Assembly (NCBI GenBank): GCA_016223165.1
Contig: JACRPO010000009.1
Span: 372,001 to 436,000, forward strand
DNA: 64,000 bases
Direction of reading: 5' to 3'
Origin: Burkholderiales bacterium
Lineage (GTDB): Bacteria; Pseudomonadota; Gammaproteobacteria; Burkholderiales; Burkholderiaceae_C
Position 1 is the first letter of the stretch. Each line of letters opens with the position of its first letter. The notes beneath the pieces are model-generated. The model searched no databases. It worked only from the letters and a program-made list of their open reading frames with translations, and had not been told where the DNA came from. The translations under genes and the position numbers were made by a program. Shown here one piece after another: positions 20,196 through 29,080 of the stretch.

Positions 20196-20700
20196 CAGTC
20201 AGCCAAGCCCCCTCAAGAATCGAACGTCGGCGGAGCGGAGGTCCGAGCGTGAGCTTGTCGTCACGCGAACCATCAACGCGCCCCCGCGCCTCGTGTTCGA
20301 GGCGTGGATCAAGGTCGAGCTGTTCCAACGCTGGTGGGTTCCGAAGTCGCTTGGCATGACGCTTCTTTCCTGCGAGCTCGACGTGCGCGTGGGCGGCGCC
20401 TACCGCCTCGTCTTCCGCCACCCTGCCGCCCCGGAGCCCTTGGCGTTCCACGGCAGATACCTCGAAGTGACACCGCCCTCGCGCCTCGTCTGGACCAATG
20501 AAGAAGCCGGCGCCAACGGGCAGATCACCACGGTCACGTTCGAGGAGCGAGCTGGGCAGACGCTGCTCGCCATGCGCGAGCTCTACCCCTCGAAGGAAGC
20601 GCTCGACGAAGCCATCCGCTCGGGGAGCACGAGTGGTGACATGAACGAGACGTTCGACCAACTCGACGAGCTTCTCGCCTCGACAACCCGCTCGGAGTGA
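20179..20700 (+). CDS. SRPBCC (AHSA1-like) domain protein
   Basis: About 173 residues. The START/Bet v1-like fold is shown by VVTRTINAPPRLVFEAWI, FQRWWVPKSLG, GGAYRLVFRHP, LVWTNEE and a C-terminal helix GDMNETFDQLDELLA. Such domains hold hydrophobic ligands; the function of this group is poorly known. GTG 20179 follows AAGGAGAG and overlaps the ArsR gene, so the two are co-translated. Its TGA abuts the convergent stop of the next gene with no spacer. Confidence 0.82.
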   Translation: MDEGNSSQPSPLKNRTSAERRSERELVVTRTINAPPRLVFEAWIKVELFQRWWVPKSLGMTLLSCELDVRVGGAYRLVFRHPAAPEPLAFHGRYLEVTPPSRLVWTNEEAGANGQITTVTFEERAGQTLLAMRELYPSKEALDEAIRSGSTSGDMNETFDQLDELLASTTRSE

Positions 20701-21267
20701 TCATGCCGGCGCTCGAGCGCGCCGGTAGTGCATGGCGACCACGCCGCTGCGCAGCGGCGTCGCCGAGACCAGCTCGAGGCGTCGCGTGCCGGGCAGACCG
20801 CTCTGGTGCAGGGTCGGGCCGTGGCCGGAGATCCTGGGGTGGACGAGGAACCTGTACTCGTCGATCAGATCCTGCCGGTCCAGCTCGGTCGCGAGCTTGC
20901 CGCTACCGAGGAGCACGCCGGCCGGGGTCGCATCCTTGAGCTTCTGCACGGCCGTGCGCAGGTCGCCCGCGATGTGGTGGCTGTTGCTCCACGGGAAGTC
21001 CTTTCGCGTCGACGACACCACGTACTTCGGCTTGGCCTGGAGCTTGACCGCCCATTCGCGCATCACCGGCGGCGCCTCCACGTCGCCGCGGGCGACGGCC
21101 GGCCAGTAGCTCTCCATCATCTCGTAGGTCACGCGGCCCCACAGCATCGCCCCGGCCTCGTCCATGAGGCGGGTGAAGAAGGCGTGTGTCTCATCGTCGG
21201 CGATCCCCTCCTCGTGGTCGACGCAGCCGTCCAGCGTGATGTTCATGCTGAAGATCAGGAGTCCCAT
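20701..21267 (-). CDS. Dihydrofolate reductase family protein (RibD C-terminal-like)
   Basis: About 188 residues. The start MGLLIFSMNITLDGCVDH is the usual N-terminal strand of this family. It is followed by AMLWGRVTYEMMESYWP, KPKYVVSSTRKDFPWSN, GVLLGSGKLATELDRQ and a LIDEYRFLVHPRISGHGP segment. These proteins share the NADPH-binding fold of DHFR and RibD reductases, but most have no known substrate. It converges on the ArsR-SRPBCC operon: the stops form TGATCA. Confidence 0.82.
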   Translation of the reverse strand: MGLLIFSMNITLDGCVDHEEGIADDETHAFFTRLMDEAGAMLWGRVTYEMMESYWPAVARGDVEAPPVMREWAVKLQAKPKYVVSSTRKDFPWSNSHHIAGDLRTAVQKLKDATPAGVLLGSGKLATELDRQDLIDEYRFLVHPRISGHGPTLHQSGLPGTRRLELVSATPLRSGVVAMHYRRARAPA

Positions 21268-21340
21268 GCGTCTAGGCCCGCAAGATCGCTTCTGGCTACA
21301 GAGCGAGATTGGCTGGGATGCCCACCCGCCGCCCCGCCGC

Positions 21341-22174
21341 TCAGCTCCACCCCCCATCGACAACGAACTCCTGCGCCGTGCACATGCGCGCCTCGTCCGA
21401 GGCGAGGAAGAGCACCATCGCGGCGATGTCGTCGGGCTGCAGGCGGTCGGGCAGGCACTGGTAGCGCTCGATGTCGCGTTCGCTCTCGGGCGTCAGCCAC
21501 AGCGCCTTCTGGCGCTCGGTCATCACCCAGCCCGGCGTCACCGTGTTGACGCGAATGCGATGCGGGCCGAGCAGCCGTGCCATGGTGCGCGTGAGCCCGT
21601 TGACCGCCGACTTGGCGATGGCATAGACGGGGAAGTCGGCCTGCTTGATCTGCCAGCTGATCGAGCCGATGTTGACGATGGCGCCGCCGCCGCGCCGCTT
21701 CATGCCCGGCACCACGGCCTGCAGCGCGAAGAACGCGGCCCGCTGGTTGATGGCCATGCGCTCGTCGTAATAGGCCGCGGTAACGGCCTCCAGGGCGTGG
21801 CGGTCGTCGCTGGCGACGTTGTTGACGAGCACGTCGAAGTCGCCGATCGCCGCGGCGGCATCGGCGATGGCCGCCTGCAGCGCCGCGATGTCGCGCACGT
21901 CGCAGCGGCGCCACCAGGGCGCCGCCGTGCCGGCCTTGCCTTGCTTGCCGGCCGTGCCCTGCGCGGCGATGCGCTCGGCGAGCGCGCGGCTGTCGGCCTC
22001 GGCGATGTCGATGAAGGCGACGCGCGCACCCTGCGCGGCGAAGCGCTCGACAAGGGTCGCGCCGATGCCCGAGCCGCCGCCGGTGATGAAGACCGCGCGG
22101 CCCTCCAGGCTTGGGTAGACGCTGGAGGAAGAGCTGGGGTAGGGGCTGGGGTGGCGGGCAGTGGTGTGGGGCAT
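21341..22174 (-). CDS. SDR-family dehydrogenase resembling Caulobacter D-xylose 1-dehydrogenase
   Basis: About 277 residues. The N-terminus is a low-complexity Pro/Ser stretch, then YPSLEGRAVFITGGGSGIG with the NAD-binding Gly motif. Further on are FDVLVNNVASDDRHALE, a catalytic Ser in NIGSISWQ, VYAIAKSAVNGLTR (Tyr-x3-Lys) and VTPGWVMTERQKALW. This segment order closely recalls the Caulobacter D-xylose dehydrogenase of the Weimberg pathway. Between about residues 72 and 85 a Gly/Ala/Lys repeat (GTAGKQGKAGTA) is inserted. It is divergent from aldose 1-epimerase at 22274. I infer oxidation of D-xylose, or a similar aldose, to its lactone. Confidence 0.75.
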   Translation of the reverse strand: MPHTTARHPSPYPSSSSSVYPSLEGRAVFITGGGSGIGATLVERFAAQGARVAFIDIAEADSRALAERIAAQGTAGKQGKAGTAAPWWRRCDVRDIAALQAAIADAAAAIGDFDVLVNNVASDDRHALEAVTAAYYDERMAINQRAAFFALQAVVPGMKRRGGGAIVNIGSISWQIKQADFPVYAIAKSAVNGLTRTMARLLGPHRIRVNTVTPGWVMTERQKALWLTPESERDIERYQCLPDRLQPDDIAAMVLFLASDEARMCTAQEFVVDGGWS

Positions 22175-22273
22175 CGCTTCGGGCCTGTCGCGCGTGGCGC
22201 TTGATGTCTCTTTGAGGCCGAACACCGGCTTCTCCGCACGAGTCTGCCGGGATAGGATTCCCCGCGTCAAGCC

Positions 22274-23206
22274 ATGTCCGGCCTCGCGATCCCCGCCCCC
22301 GTCATTCGCCTCGAAGCCGCCGGCCAGCGCCTGGGCCTCGTGCCCGCACTCGGCGGCGGCGTGGCCGAGTGGTGCCTCGTGCGTGAGGGCGTCGATCACC
22401 ACCTCTGGCGCCCGTGGTCAGGGGCCAGCAACGACCGCTACAGCCTCGCCTCGTTCGCGATGCTGCCGTGGTCCAACCGCATCTCGGGCGGCGGCTTCGA
22501 GCACCGCGGGCGCTTCGAGCCGATGCGGCCCAATCGGGCCGGCGAGCCCTATCCGATCCACGGCGATGGCTGGCTGCAGCCCTGGCAGGTAGCGCGCCAG
22601 GAAGCGCGCGCGATCGAGATCGCGCTGGCCTCGCGCGGGCATGGCGGCAACCCCTACCACTACGAAGCGCGGCAACGCTTCGAACTGCACGACGACGGGC
22701 TCGAACAGAGCGTCTCGGTCGTGCACCTCGGCGAGCGGCCGCTGCCCTATGGCCTCGGCCTGCACCCGTGGTTCCCGCGCTCGCCCGGCACGACGGTGCA
22801 GGCACGCGTCTCAGGCGTGTGGCTCTGCGGCGATGACCCGATCCCGACCGCGCACACCACGCACTTCCCACCCGGCTGGGACCTCGGCGCCGGCGCATCG
22901 ATGCACGGCACGCTCATCGACAACGGCTACTCGGGCTGGGACGGCGAGGCCACCCTGCGCTGGCCCGAGCGGGGCCTCGTGCTGCGGCTGACGATGATGC
23001 CGCTTCAGACGCCGCGCGGGCCGGTGCCGCCGGCCTGGTGCCTTATCTATCGGCCCCCGGCCGGCGAAGCGTTCTGCTTCGAGCCGATCACCCAGCCGAT
23101 CGATGCCTTCCACCTCGAAGGCCGGCCCGGCCTCGTCGAGCTGGCCCGCGGCGAGGCGCTGACGCTGCGCGTGCGCTGGCGCTTCGACTTCACGGGGGCC
23201 TCATGA
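22274..23206 (+). CDS. Aldose 1-epimerase (mutarotase) family protein
   Basis: About 310 residues. The galactose-mutarotase fold is shown by FAMLPWSNRISGG, the substrate loop PYPIHGDGWLQPW (catalytic His), LPYGLGLHPWFPR and the C-terminal FCFEPITQPIDAFH. It interconverts the anomers of an aldose. It is followed with a 4-bp overlap (ATGA) by an NAD-dependent epimerase and faces the xylose-dehydrogenase-like SDR. A role in supplying the right anomer to sugar oxidation fits. Confidence 0.85.
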   Translation: MSGLAIPAPVIRLEAAGQRLGLVPALGGGVAEWCLVREGVDHHLWRPWSGASNDRYSLASFAMLPWSNRISGGGFEHRGRFEPMRPNRAGEPYPIHGDGWLQPWQVARQEARAIEIALASRGHGGNPYHYEARQRFELHDDGLEQSVSVVHLGERPLPYGLGLHPWFPRSPGTTVQARVSGVWLCGDDPIPTAHTTHFPPGWDLGAGASMHGTLIDNGYSGWDGEATLRWPERGLVLRLTMMPLQTPRGPVPPAWCLIYRPPAGEAFCFEPITQPIDAFHLEGRPGLVELARGEALTLRVRWRFDFTGAS

Positions 23207-24213
23207 GCACCACTTCCGACGCGTTGATCCTCGTCACCGGCGCCACCGGCAAGGTCGGCCGCACCTTCATCCCCCGCCTGCTCGCCGAGCCGCGCTTCGC
23301 CGGCTGGCGCGTGCGCGCGTTGTGCCACCGGCGCCCGCTGCCCGCGCACGCACCCGACCATGATCGCGTCGAGTCGGTCTTCGGCGCCATCCAGGACCGC
23401 GCGGTCGTGCAGCACGCACTCGACGGCGTCACGCATGTGCTGCACCTGGCCACCTGCAAGGAGACGCCCGACGATGCCATGGACGTGGCCGTCAAGGGCC
23501 TGTTCTGGCTGCTCGAGGGCTGCCGCGCGAGCCCGAGTTTCCGCCAGTTCATCCTCATCGGCGGCGACGCGGCGATCGGCCACTTCCACTACCCGCACCC
23601 GGTGCCGGTGGTCGAGACGCAGCCGCCTTCGGCCTACCCCGGCTGCTACGCGCTCTCGAAGGTGCTCGAGGAGGCGATGCTGCAGCAGTACTACGTCCAG
23701 TACGGGCTCGACGGCTGCTGCCTGCGCGCGCCGTGGATCATGGAGAAGGACGACCTGCGCTGGCACCTCAGCTTCGGCCCCGACGTCTTCGGCGCGCCGC
23801 GCTGGTGCGACCTCGTCGGCGCCGAGGCCGCCGCCGGGCACGCGGCGCGTGGCGCCGTCCCGGTGCTGCAGGACGCGGCCGGCAAGGGGCTGCTGCGCAA
23901 CTTCGTGCATGTCGACGATCTCGTCGGCGCCATCCTCGCCGCCATCGACGAGCCGCGCGCCCGCCAGCAGCTGATGAACGTGTGCATGGACGAGCCGCTC
24001 GACTACGCGCGCCTGGGCGAGCATCTCGCGCGCACGCGCGGCTGCCCGCTGGTGCCGATCCGCGAGCGCCATCACTCGACCTGGCTGGACAACAGCAAGG
24101 CGAAGTTCCTGCTCGGCTGGCGGCCGCACTACGACATGGCGCGCCTGGCCGACGCCGCCTGGGACTACGAGCGCGCCGCCGACGACCCGCGCCAGGTCTG
24201 GTATCCGGGCTGA
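23203..24213 (+). CDS. NAD(P)-dependent epimerase/dehydratase family protein
   Basis: About 336 residues. It is an extended short-chain dehydrogenase with ILVTGATGKVGRTF at the N-terminus, HVLHLATCKE, and YALSK as the Tyr-x3-Lys pair. The later NFVHVDDLVGAILAAID and the C-terminal FLLGWRPHYDMARLAD are usual for sugar-nucleotide epimerases and uronate dehydrogenases. ATG 23203 overlaps the mutarotase stop. The context of sugar catabolism suggests a free sugar or sugar acid as substrate, but this cannot be fixed from sequence. Confidence 0.78.
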   Translation: MSTTSDALILVTGATGKVGRTFIPRLLAEPRFAGWRVRALCHRRPLPAHAPDHDRVESVFGAIQDRAVVQHALDGVTHVLHLATCKETPDDAMDVAVKGLFWLLEGCRASPSFRQFILIGGDAAIGHFHYPHPVPVVETQPPSAYPGCYALSKVLEEAMLQQYYVQYGLDGCCLRAPWIMEKDDLRWHLSFGPDVFGAPRWCDLVGAEAAAGHAARGAVPVLQDAAGKGLLRNFVHVDDLVGAILAAIDEPRARQQLMNVCMDEPLDYARLGEHLARTRGCPLVPIRERHHSTWLDNSKAKFLLGWRPHYDMARLADAAWDYERAADDPRQVWYPG

Positions 24214-24252
24214 GAGGCCGGATCAGCGTTCGCCGGACGGCATCTCGCCGGC

Positions 24253-24284
24253 ATCACCGGGATCACCGGGATCACCGGCATCAC
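24253..24284. repeat. 9-bp tandem repeat at the xylA 3' end
   Basis: ATCACCGGG, ATCACCGGG, ATCACCGGC and a partial ATCAC run from 24253 to 24284. The last copy covers the xylA stop (24281-24283, minus strand). It lies between the convergent epimerase and xylA genes. Confidence 0.8.
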
Positions 24285-25660
24285 AGATAGCCGGCCACCA
24301 GGTGCTCGAGCCGCTCCTGACGCGCCGAGCGCGGCCGCGGCTCGAGGCGGTGCTGCTCGACCTCGCGGGCGAGGTCTTCCAGCGACATCCGGCCTTCGAG
24401 GATGGCGCGGCCGCGCTCGCCTTCCCAGCCGGCATAGCGCGCCTGCAGATGGCGCTGCAGGGCGCCGTCGGTCACCATCTTCTCGGCGACGAGCAGCGCG
24501 CGCGCGCAGACATCCATCGCCGAGGCATGCGCCCACACGAGGTCGTCGGGCTCGATCGACTGGCGGCGCAGCTTGGCGTCGAAGTTCAGCCCGCCGGCGC
24601 CGATGCCGCCGCCCTGCAGCACCTGGTACATCGCCAGCGCCACCTGCTGCACGTTGTGCGGGAACTGGTCGGTGTCCCAGCCGAGCATCTCGTCGCCGCG
24701 GTTCATGTCGAGCGAGCCGAAGATGCCGAGCGCCTGCGCGAGCGCGATCTCGTGCTCGAAGGTATGGCCGGCGAGCAGCGCGTGGTTCTGCTCGATGTTG
24801 AGCTTTACCTCGTGCTCGAGGCCGTAGGTGCGCAGGAAGCCGTGCACGCTGGCGACGTCGAAGTCGTACTGGTGCTTGGTCGGCTCGGCCGGCTTGGGCT
24901 CGATGAGGATCTGGCCCTTGAAGCCGATCTTGTGCTTGTGCTCGACCACCAGCGCGAGGAAGCGGCCCATCTGCGCCAGCTCGCGCCCGAGGTCGGTGTT
25001 GAGCAGCGTCTCGTAGCCCTCGCGGCCGCCCCACAGCACGTAGTTGGCGCCGCCCAGGCGGTGCGTCGCCTCGAGCACGTTGCGCACCTGCGCGGCGGCG
25101 TAGGCGAAGACATCGGGGTCGGGGTTGGTCGCCGCGCCGGCCATGTAGCGCGGGTGCGAGAAGAGGTTGGCCGTGCCCCACAGCAGGCGCACGCCGGTCT
25201 TCGCCATCTTCTCTTCGAAGACATCGGCGAGGCGCTTCACGTTGTCGTTCGACTCGGCCAGCGTCGCACCTTCTGGCGCGATGTCGCGGTCGTGGAAGGT
25301 GAAGAACGGCACGCCGAGCACCTGGAACATCTCGAAGGCGACATCGGCCTTGTGCAGCGCCTGCTGCATGGCGTCGCCGCCGTCGTGCCAGGGCCGCGCG
25401 AAGGTGGCGTCGCCGAACGGGTCGGTGCCGGTGCCGACGAAGCTGTGCCAGTAGCACGCCGCCATGCGCAGCTGGTCCTCCATGCGGCGGCCGAGCACGA
25501 GGCGGTCCTTGTCGTACCAGCGGTAGGCGAAGGGCTCCCCGGCGCTCGCCACGAAGCCCTCGCCCCTGAAACGGAGCGGGCCACCGAAGGAGAAATACGG
25601 GCCGTGCGGTCCGGTGACGATGCGGGGTGCGGCGGACGGGCTGGATGGGGTCGCGTTCAT
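24281..25660 (-). CDS. xylA: Xylose isomerase
   Basis: About 459 residues. It converts D-xylose to D-xylulose in the cytosol. Active-site motifs are all present: FFTFHDRDIAPEG (catalytic His), VLWGGREGYE, ILIEPKPAEPTKHQYDFD, the metal-binding NIEQNHALLAGHTFEHE, SLDMNRGD and GWDTDQFP. The length matches the class II isomerases of about 440 residues. The start at ATG 25660 is 34 bp after the xylB stop in the direction of transcription. It is the last gene of the receptor-ATPase-permease-xylB-xylA unit reading from 30177. Confidence 0.95.
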   Translation of the reverse strand: MNATPSSPSAAPRIVTGPHGPYFSFGGPLRFRGEGFVASAGEPFAYRWYDKDRLVLGRRMEDQLRMAACYWHSFVGTGTDPFGDATFARPWHDGGDAMQQALHKADVAFEMFQVLGVPFFTFHDRDIAPEGATLAESNDNVKRLADVFEEKMAKTGVRLLWGTANLFSHPRYMAGAATNPDPDVFAYAAAQVRNVLEATHRLGGANYVLWGGREGYETLLNTDLGRELAQMGRFLALVVEHKHKIGFKGQILIEPKPAEPTKHQYDFDVASVHGFLRTYGLEHEVKLNIEQNHALLAGHTFEHEIALAQALGIFGSLDMNRGDEMLGWDTDQFPHNVQQVALAMYQVLQGGGIGAGGLNFDAKLRRQSIEPDDLVWAHASAMDVCARALLVAEKMVTDGALQRHLQARYAGWEGERGRAILEGRMSLEDLAREVEQHRLEPRPRSARQERLEHLVAGYL

Positions 25661-25694
25661 GAGTCGGGTTCCAGGTCAGGAGAGCGGTTCGGCG

Positions 25695-27191
25695 TCAGGC
25701 GCGAGGCGCCTGGCGCACTAGCGAATACAGGCCCGACCAGCGCGCATGGGCTTCGTCGTAGCGCTGCACGAGGGACGGCCGGGGCTCGAAAGTGCGGCCG
25801 GCGAGTGGCCGCGGGAAATGCGCGCGGCCGGTGAAGGCGGCCTGCGCCAGGCGCGCCGCGCCGAGCGCCGGGCCATGCGCGGCATCGTCGATGCGGCGCA
25901 GCGGGATGTTCAGCATGCTGGCGAGCAGGTCGCACCACAGGTCGGAGCGCGCACCGCCGCCGATCAGGTCGGCACGGCCGAGCTTCGTGCCGGCGCCGGC
26001 GAGCGCGTCGCGCGCGTCGCGGAAGGCAAACGCGACCCCTTCGAGCACCGCCTGCGTCATCTGCGCCCGCGAGGTGGCGCTGTCCAGCTGCAGGAAGCCG
26101 GCGCGCACCGCGGCGTCGTTGTGCGGCGTGCGCTCGCCGCTCAGGTAGGGCACGAACCAGCAAGGCGATGGGGCGTCCACCTGCGCCGCGAGCTCGCCGA
26201 GCAGGCGCGCCTCGTCGGCCCCCGTGGTGGCCGCCCACCAGGCGAGCGATGCCGCCGCGCTCAGCAGCACGCCCATCTGGTGCCAGGTGTCGGGCAGCGC
26301 GTGGCAGAAGGCGTGCACGCCGCGTTCGGGGGCGGGCGCGTGCCGCGCCGTCGTCACCCACAGCACGCCCGAGGTGCCGAGCGAAACGAAGGCGTCGCCG
26401 GCCTGCACGGCGCCCAGCGCGACGGCACCGGCAGCGTTGTCGCCGGCCCCGCCGGCGATGACGGGCACCCGCTCGAAGCCCCAGCGCCGGCGCCATTGCA
26501 GCCGCAGCTCGCCGGCCGGCATCGTGCCTTCGGTGAGCCTCGGCATCTGCGATTCATCGAGCCCGCAGGCGGCCAGCAGTTCGCCCGACCAGCGCCGATG
26601 CGCCACGTCGAGCCACAGCGTGCCCGAGGCGTCGGACATGTCCTCGATGGCCTCGCCACTGAGCTGCCAGCGCAGCCAGGCCTTGGGCAACAACACGCGC
26701 CGGATGCGCGCGAAGACGGCCGGTTCGTGCTCGCGCACCCACAGCAGCTTCGGCGCCGTGAAGCCGGGCATCGCGACGTTGCCGGTGATGGCGCGCAACG
26801 AGGGCACCGCCGCCTCCAGCTGCACGCACTGCGGCGCGCTGCGGCCGTCGTCCCAGAGCATGCACGGGCGCAGCACCTGGCCCTTGGCGTCGAGCAGCGT
26901 GGCGCCGTGCATCTGGCCCGCGAGGCCGATCGCCCGCACGGCGCGCAGCGCCGTCGGCTGCTCGGCCGCCAGCGTGTCCAGGCAGGTGCAGGTGGCGGCC
27001 CACCAGTGCTGCGGATCCTGCTCCGACCAGCCCGGGTGCGGCCGGCTCGAGGCAAGCGGCGCCTGTGCCGTGGCGAGCACGCGGTCGCCCTCGAGCAGCA
27101 GCGCCTTGACGCCTGAGGTGCCCAGGTCGATGCCGAGCGTCGGTGCGGCGCCGGTCGAAGTGCCGTTGCGCGCGCTGTGGGAACTTGGCAT
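25695..27191 (-). CDS. xylB: Xylulokinase
   Basis: About 498 residues of the FGGY kinase family. LGIDLGTSGVKALLLEG is the N-terminal phosphate-binding motif. HPGWSEQDPQHWW, GLAGQMHGATLLD and VLRPCMLWDDGRSAPQ are specific to xylulokinases. The second half has VIAGGAGDNAAGAVALG, SLGTSGVLWV and ADLIGGGARSDLWCDLLA. It phosphorylates D-xylulose for entry into the pentose phosphate pathway. ATG 27191 begins MPSSHSARN, a nonconserved leader. The frame is open far upstream across the permease and ATPase genes, but this is a GC-rich shadow. Confidence 0.94.
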   Translation of the reverse strand: MPSSHSARNGTSTGAAPTLGIDLGTSGVKALLLEGDRVLATAQAPLASSRPHPGWSEQDPQHWWAATCTCLDTLAAEQPTALRAVRAIGLAGQMHGATLLDAKGQVLRPCMLWDDGRSAPQCVQLEAAVPSLRAITGNVAMPGFTAPKLLWVREHEPAVFARIRRVLLPKAWLRWQLSGEAIEDMSDASGTLWLDVAHRRWSGELLAACGLDESQMPRLTEGTMPAGELRLQWRRRWGFERVPVIAGGAGDNAAGAVALGAVQAGDAFVSLGTSGVLWVTTARHAPAPERGVHAFCHALPDTWHQMGVLLSAAASLAWWAATTGADEARLLGELAAQVDAPSPCWFVPYLSGERTPHNDAAVRAGFLQLDSATSRAQMTQAVLEGVAFAFRDARDALAGAGTKLGRADLIGGGARSDLWCDLLASMLNIPLRRIDDAAHGPALGAARLAQAAFTGRAHFPRPLAGRTFEPRPSLVQRYDEAHARWSGLYSLVRQAPRA

Positions 27192-27247
27192 CGCGAGATC
27201 CGTCGGCGGTGTGGTGGAGAGGCCGTGGCGGCGGGCGCGCTGCTCTC

Positions 27248-28291
27248 TCAGTCGTTCGCGCCGCGCGAGCGCAGGCGGTCGAAGAGCACCGCGACGACGA
27301 TGAAGCTGCCGACGAAGGTGCCCTGCCAGAACGTGCTGATGCCCAGCAGCGTCAGGCTGTTGCGGATGACCTCGATCAGCGCGGCGCCGACCACGGCGCC
27401 GAACGCGGTGCCGATGCCGCCCGAGAGGTTGGCGCCGCCGATCACCGCCGCGGCGATCACCGTCAGCTCCATGCCCTGCCCGAGGCCGGTGGTGATGGTG
27501 CCGAGCCAGCCCACCTCGAGGATGCCGGTGATGCCTGCGCACAACGCGCAGAACATGTAGACGCTGAGCTTGATCGCCTTCACCGGCACGCCGGTCAGGT
27601 TGGCGGCGCGTTCGTTGCCGCCGATCGCGAACAGGTAGCGCCCCCAGCGTGTCCAGCGGAACGCCAGGCCCGTGATGACGAGCAGCACGAGCAGGAAGAT
27701 GAGCGGGTTGGGGACCTTGATCGCGTCGACGAAGGGCAGCGCGATCTCGAGGAAGCCGCCGCCCAGCGCCAGCAGCGCGGGCTGGTCGGGCCCGAACTCG
27801 TAGACCATGCGGTTGTTCGACAGCACCATCGCCAGGCTGCGCGCGATCGACAGCATGCCCAGCGTCACCACGAAGGGCGGCACGCCGACATAGGCGATGA
27901 GAAAGCCGTTGAAGGCGCCGACCGCCAGCGACACGGCGAGCGCCAGCGGCACGGCGAGCCAGATCGACATGCCGGCGTTCATCGTCATGCCGATGACCAT
28001 GCCCGAGAGCACGAGCACCGCCCCCACCGAGAGGTCGATGCCGCCGGTGATGATGACCGCCGTCATGCCGATGGCGATGATGGCGACGAAGGCGAAGTTG
28101 CGCGCGACGTTGAACAGGTTCTGCTGCGTGGCGAAGACGTCGCTGGCCAGCGTCAGCGAGACGAAGGCGAGCAGCGCGGCCATCGAGACCCAGAAGGTCT
28201 GCTGGCCCGCGAGCCACGCGAACCAGTGGCGATGGACCCGCTTGTCGATCGCCTGCTCGAGGCTGAGGTCGGTGGAGGTGGCTTCGGTCAT
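27248..28291 (-). CDS. Pentose/sugar ABC transporter permease (FrcC/XylH-like)
   Basis: About 347 residues. The N-terminus is hydrophilic (residues 1-28), then eight to ten membrane spans. It shows IITGGIDLSVGAVLVLSGM, YLFAIGGNERAANLTGVPV and AAAVIGGANLSGGIGTAFGAVVGA, cited as GGANLSGGIGTAFGA. It works with the single-domain ATPase at 28307 and the receptor at 29185. It lies directly upstream of xylB, which supports a pentose as the transported sugar. Confidence 0.88.
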   Translation of the reverse strand: MTEATSTDLSLEQAIDKRVHRHWFAWLAGQQTFWVSMAALLAFVSLTLASDVFATQQNLFNVARNFAFVAIIAIGMTAVIITGGIDLSVGAVLVLSGMVIGMTMNAGMSIWLAVPLALAVSLAVGAFNGFLIAYVGVPPFVVTLGMLSIARSLAMVLSNNRMVYEFGPDQPALLALGGGFLEIALPFVDAIKVPNPLIFLLVLLVITGLAFRWTRWGRYLFAIGGNERAANLTGVPVKAIKLSVYMFCALCAGITGILEVGWLGTITTGLGQGMELTVIAAAVIGGANLSGGIGTAFGAVVGAALIEVIRNSLTLLGISTFWQGTFVGSFIVVAVLFDRLRSRGAND

Positions 28292-28306
28292 GGCGAGAGC
28301 GGTGCG

Positions 28307-29047
28307 TCAGGCGGTGGCGATGGCGCCGGTGATGAGCCCGGTCACCTCCTCGGGCGAGCTCTGCGCGATCGGCTTGTCGGCCACCTTCTCGCCGCGCCGC
28401 AGCACGACGACGCGGTCGGCCACCGCGAAGACATCGGGCATGCGGTGGCTGATCAGCACCACGGCGATCTGGTGTTCGCGCAGGCGCCGTATCAACGCCA
28501 GCACCTCGGCCACCTGGCGCACGCTGATCGCCGCGGTGGGCTCGTCCATGAGCACGATCTTCGGGTCCGCGAGGCGCGTGCGCGCGATCGCCACCGCCTG
28601 GCGCTGGCCGCCGGACATGCGCCGCACGAGGTCGCGCGGCCGCGTCTCGGACTTCAGCTCGGCGAAGAGCTCGCCGGCGCGCTCGAACATCGCGCGGTAG
28701 TCGAGCCAGCGCACCGGCCCGAAGCCGCGCGTGAGCTCGCGGCCGAGGAAGACGTTCTCGGCCGCGCTCAGGTTGTCGCACAGCGCCAGGTCCTGGTAGA
28801 CGATCTCGATGCCCTGCGCGCGCGCGTCCGAGGGCTTGTGGAAGCTCACCGGCCGCCCCGCCATCGTCATCGTGCCGGCGCTCGGCGGGAAGTTGCCGGC
28901 GATGATGCGCACGAGCGTGGACTTGCCCGCGCCGTTGTCGCCCATCAGGCCGACGACCTCGCCGCCGTTCAGCTCGAGCGACACGTCGGTCAGCGCGCGG
29001 ATGGCCCCGAAGTGCTTCGAGATGCTCGCGAGTTGCAGGATCGCCAT
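28307..29047 (-). CDS. Sugar ABC transporter ATP-binding protein, single domain (FrcA-like)
   Basis: About 246 residues with one nucleotide-binding domain: Walker A GDNGAGKST, Q-loop EIVYQDLALCDN, signature RMSGGQRQAVAIAR, Walker B IVLMDEPTAAIS and the switch His in VVLISHRM. Classical xylose and ribose importers use a fused double ATPase of about 500 residues. The half-size protein instead recalls FrcA of the rhizobial fructose importer and presumably works as a dimer. It lies 15 bp before the permease. Confidence 0.88.
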   Translation of the reverse strand: MAILQLASISKHFGAIRALTDVSLELNGGEVVGLMGDNGAGKSTLVRIIAGNFPPSAGTMTMAGRPVSFHKPSDARAQGIEIVYQDLALCDNLSAAENVFLGRELTRGFGPVRWLDYRAMFERAGELFAELKSETRPRDLVRRMSGGQRQAVAIARTRLADPKIVLMDEPTAAISVRQVAEVLALIRRLREHQIAVVLISHRMPDVFAVADRVVVLRRGEKVADKPIAQSSPEEVTGLITGAIATA

Positions 29048-29080
29048 GCTGCGCGGCAGGTTCCCGGTTCAGTTGCAATC

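Noticed and set aside
25695..29078. A single minus-strand open frame of 1127 codons covering xylB, the permease and most of the ATPase region
   Set aside because: Only its last 498 codons read as protein (xylulokinase). The upstream part is Arg/Ala-rich shadow of the permease and ATPase genes, which have full motif sets in other frames.
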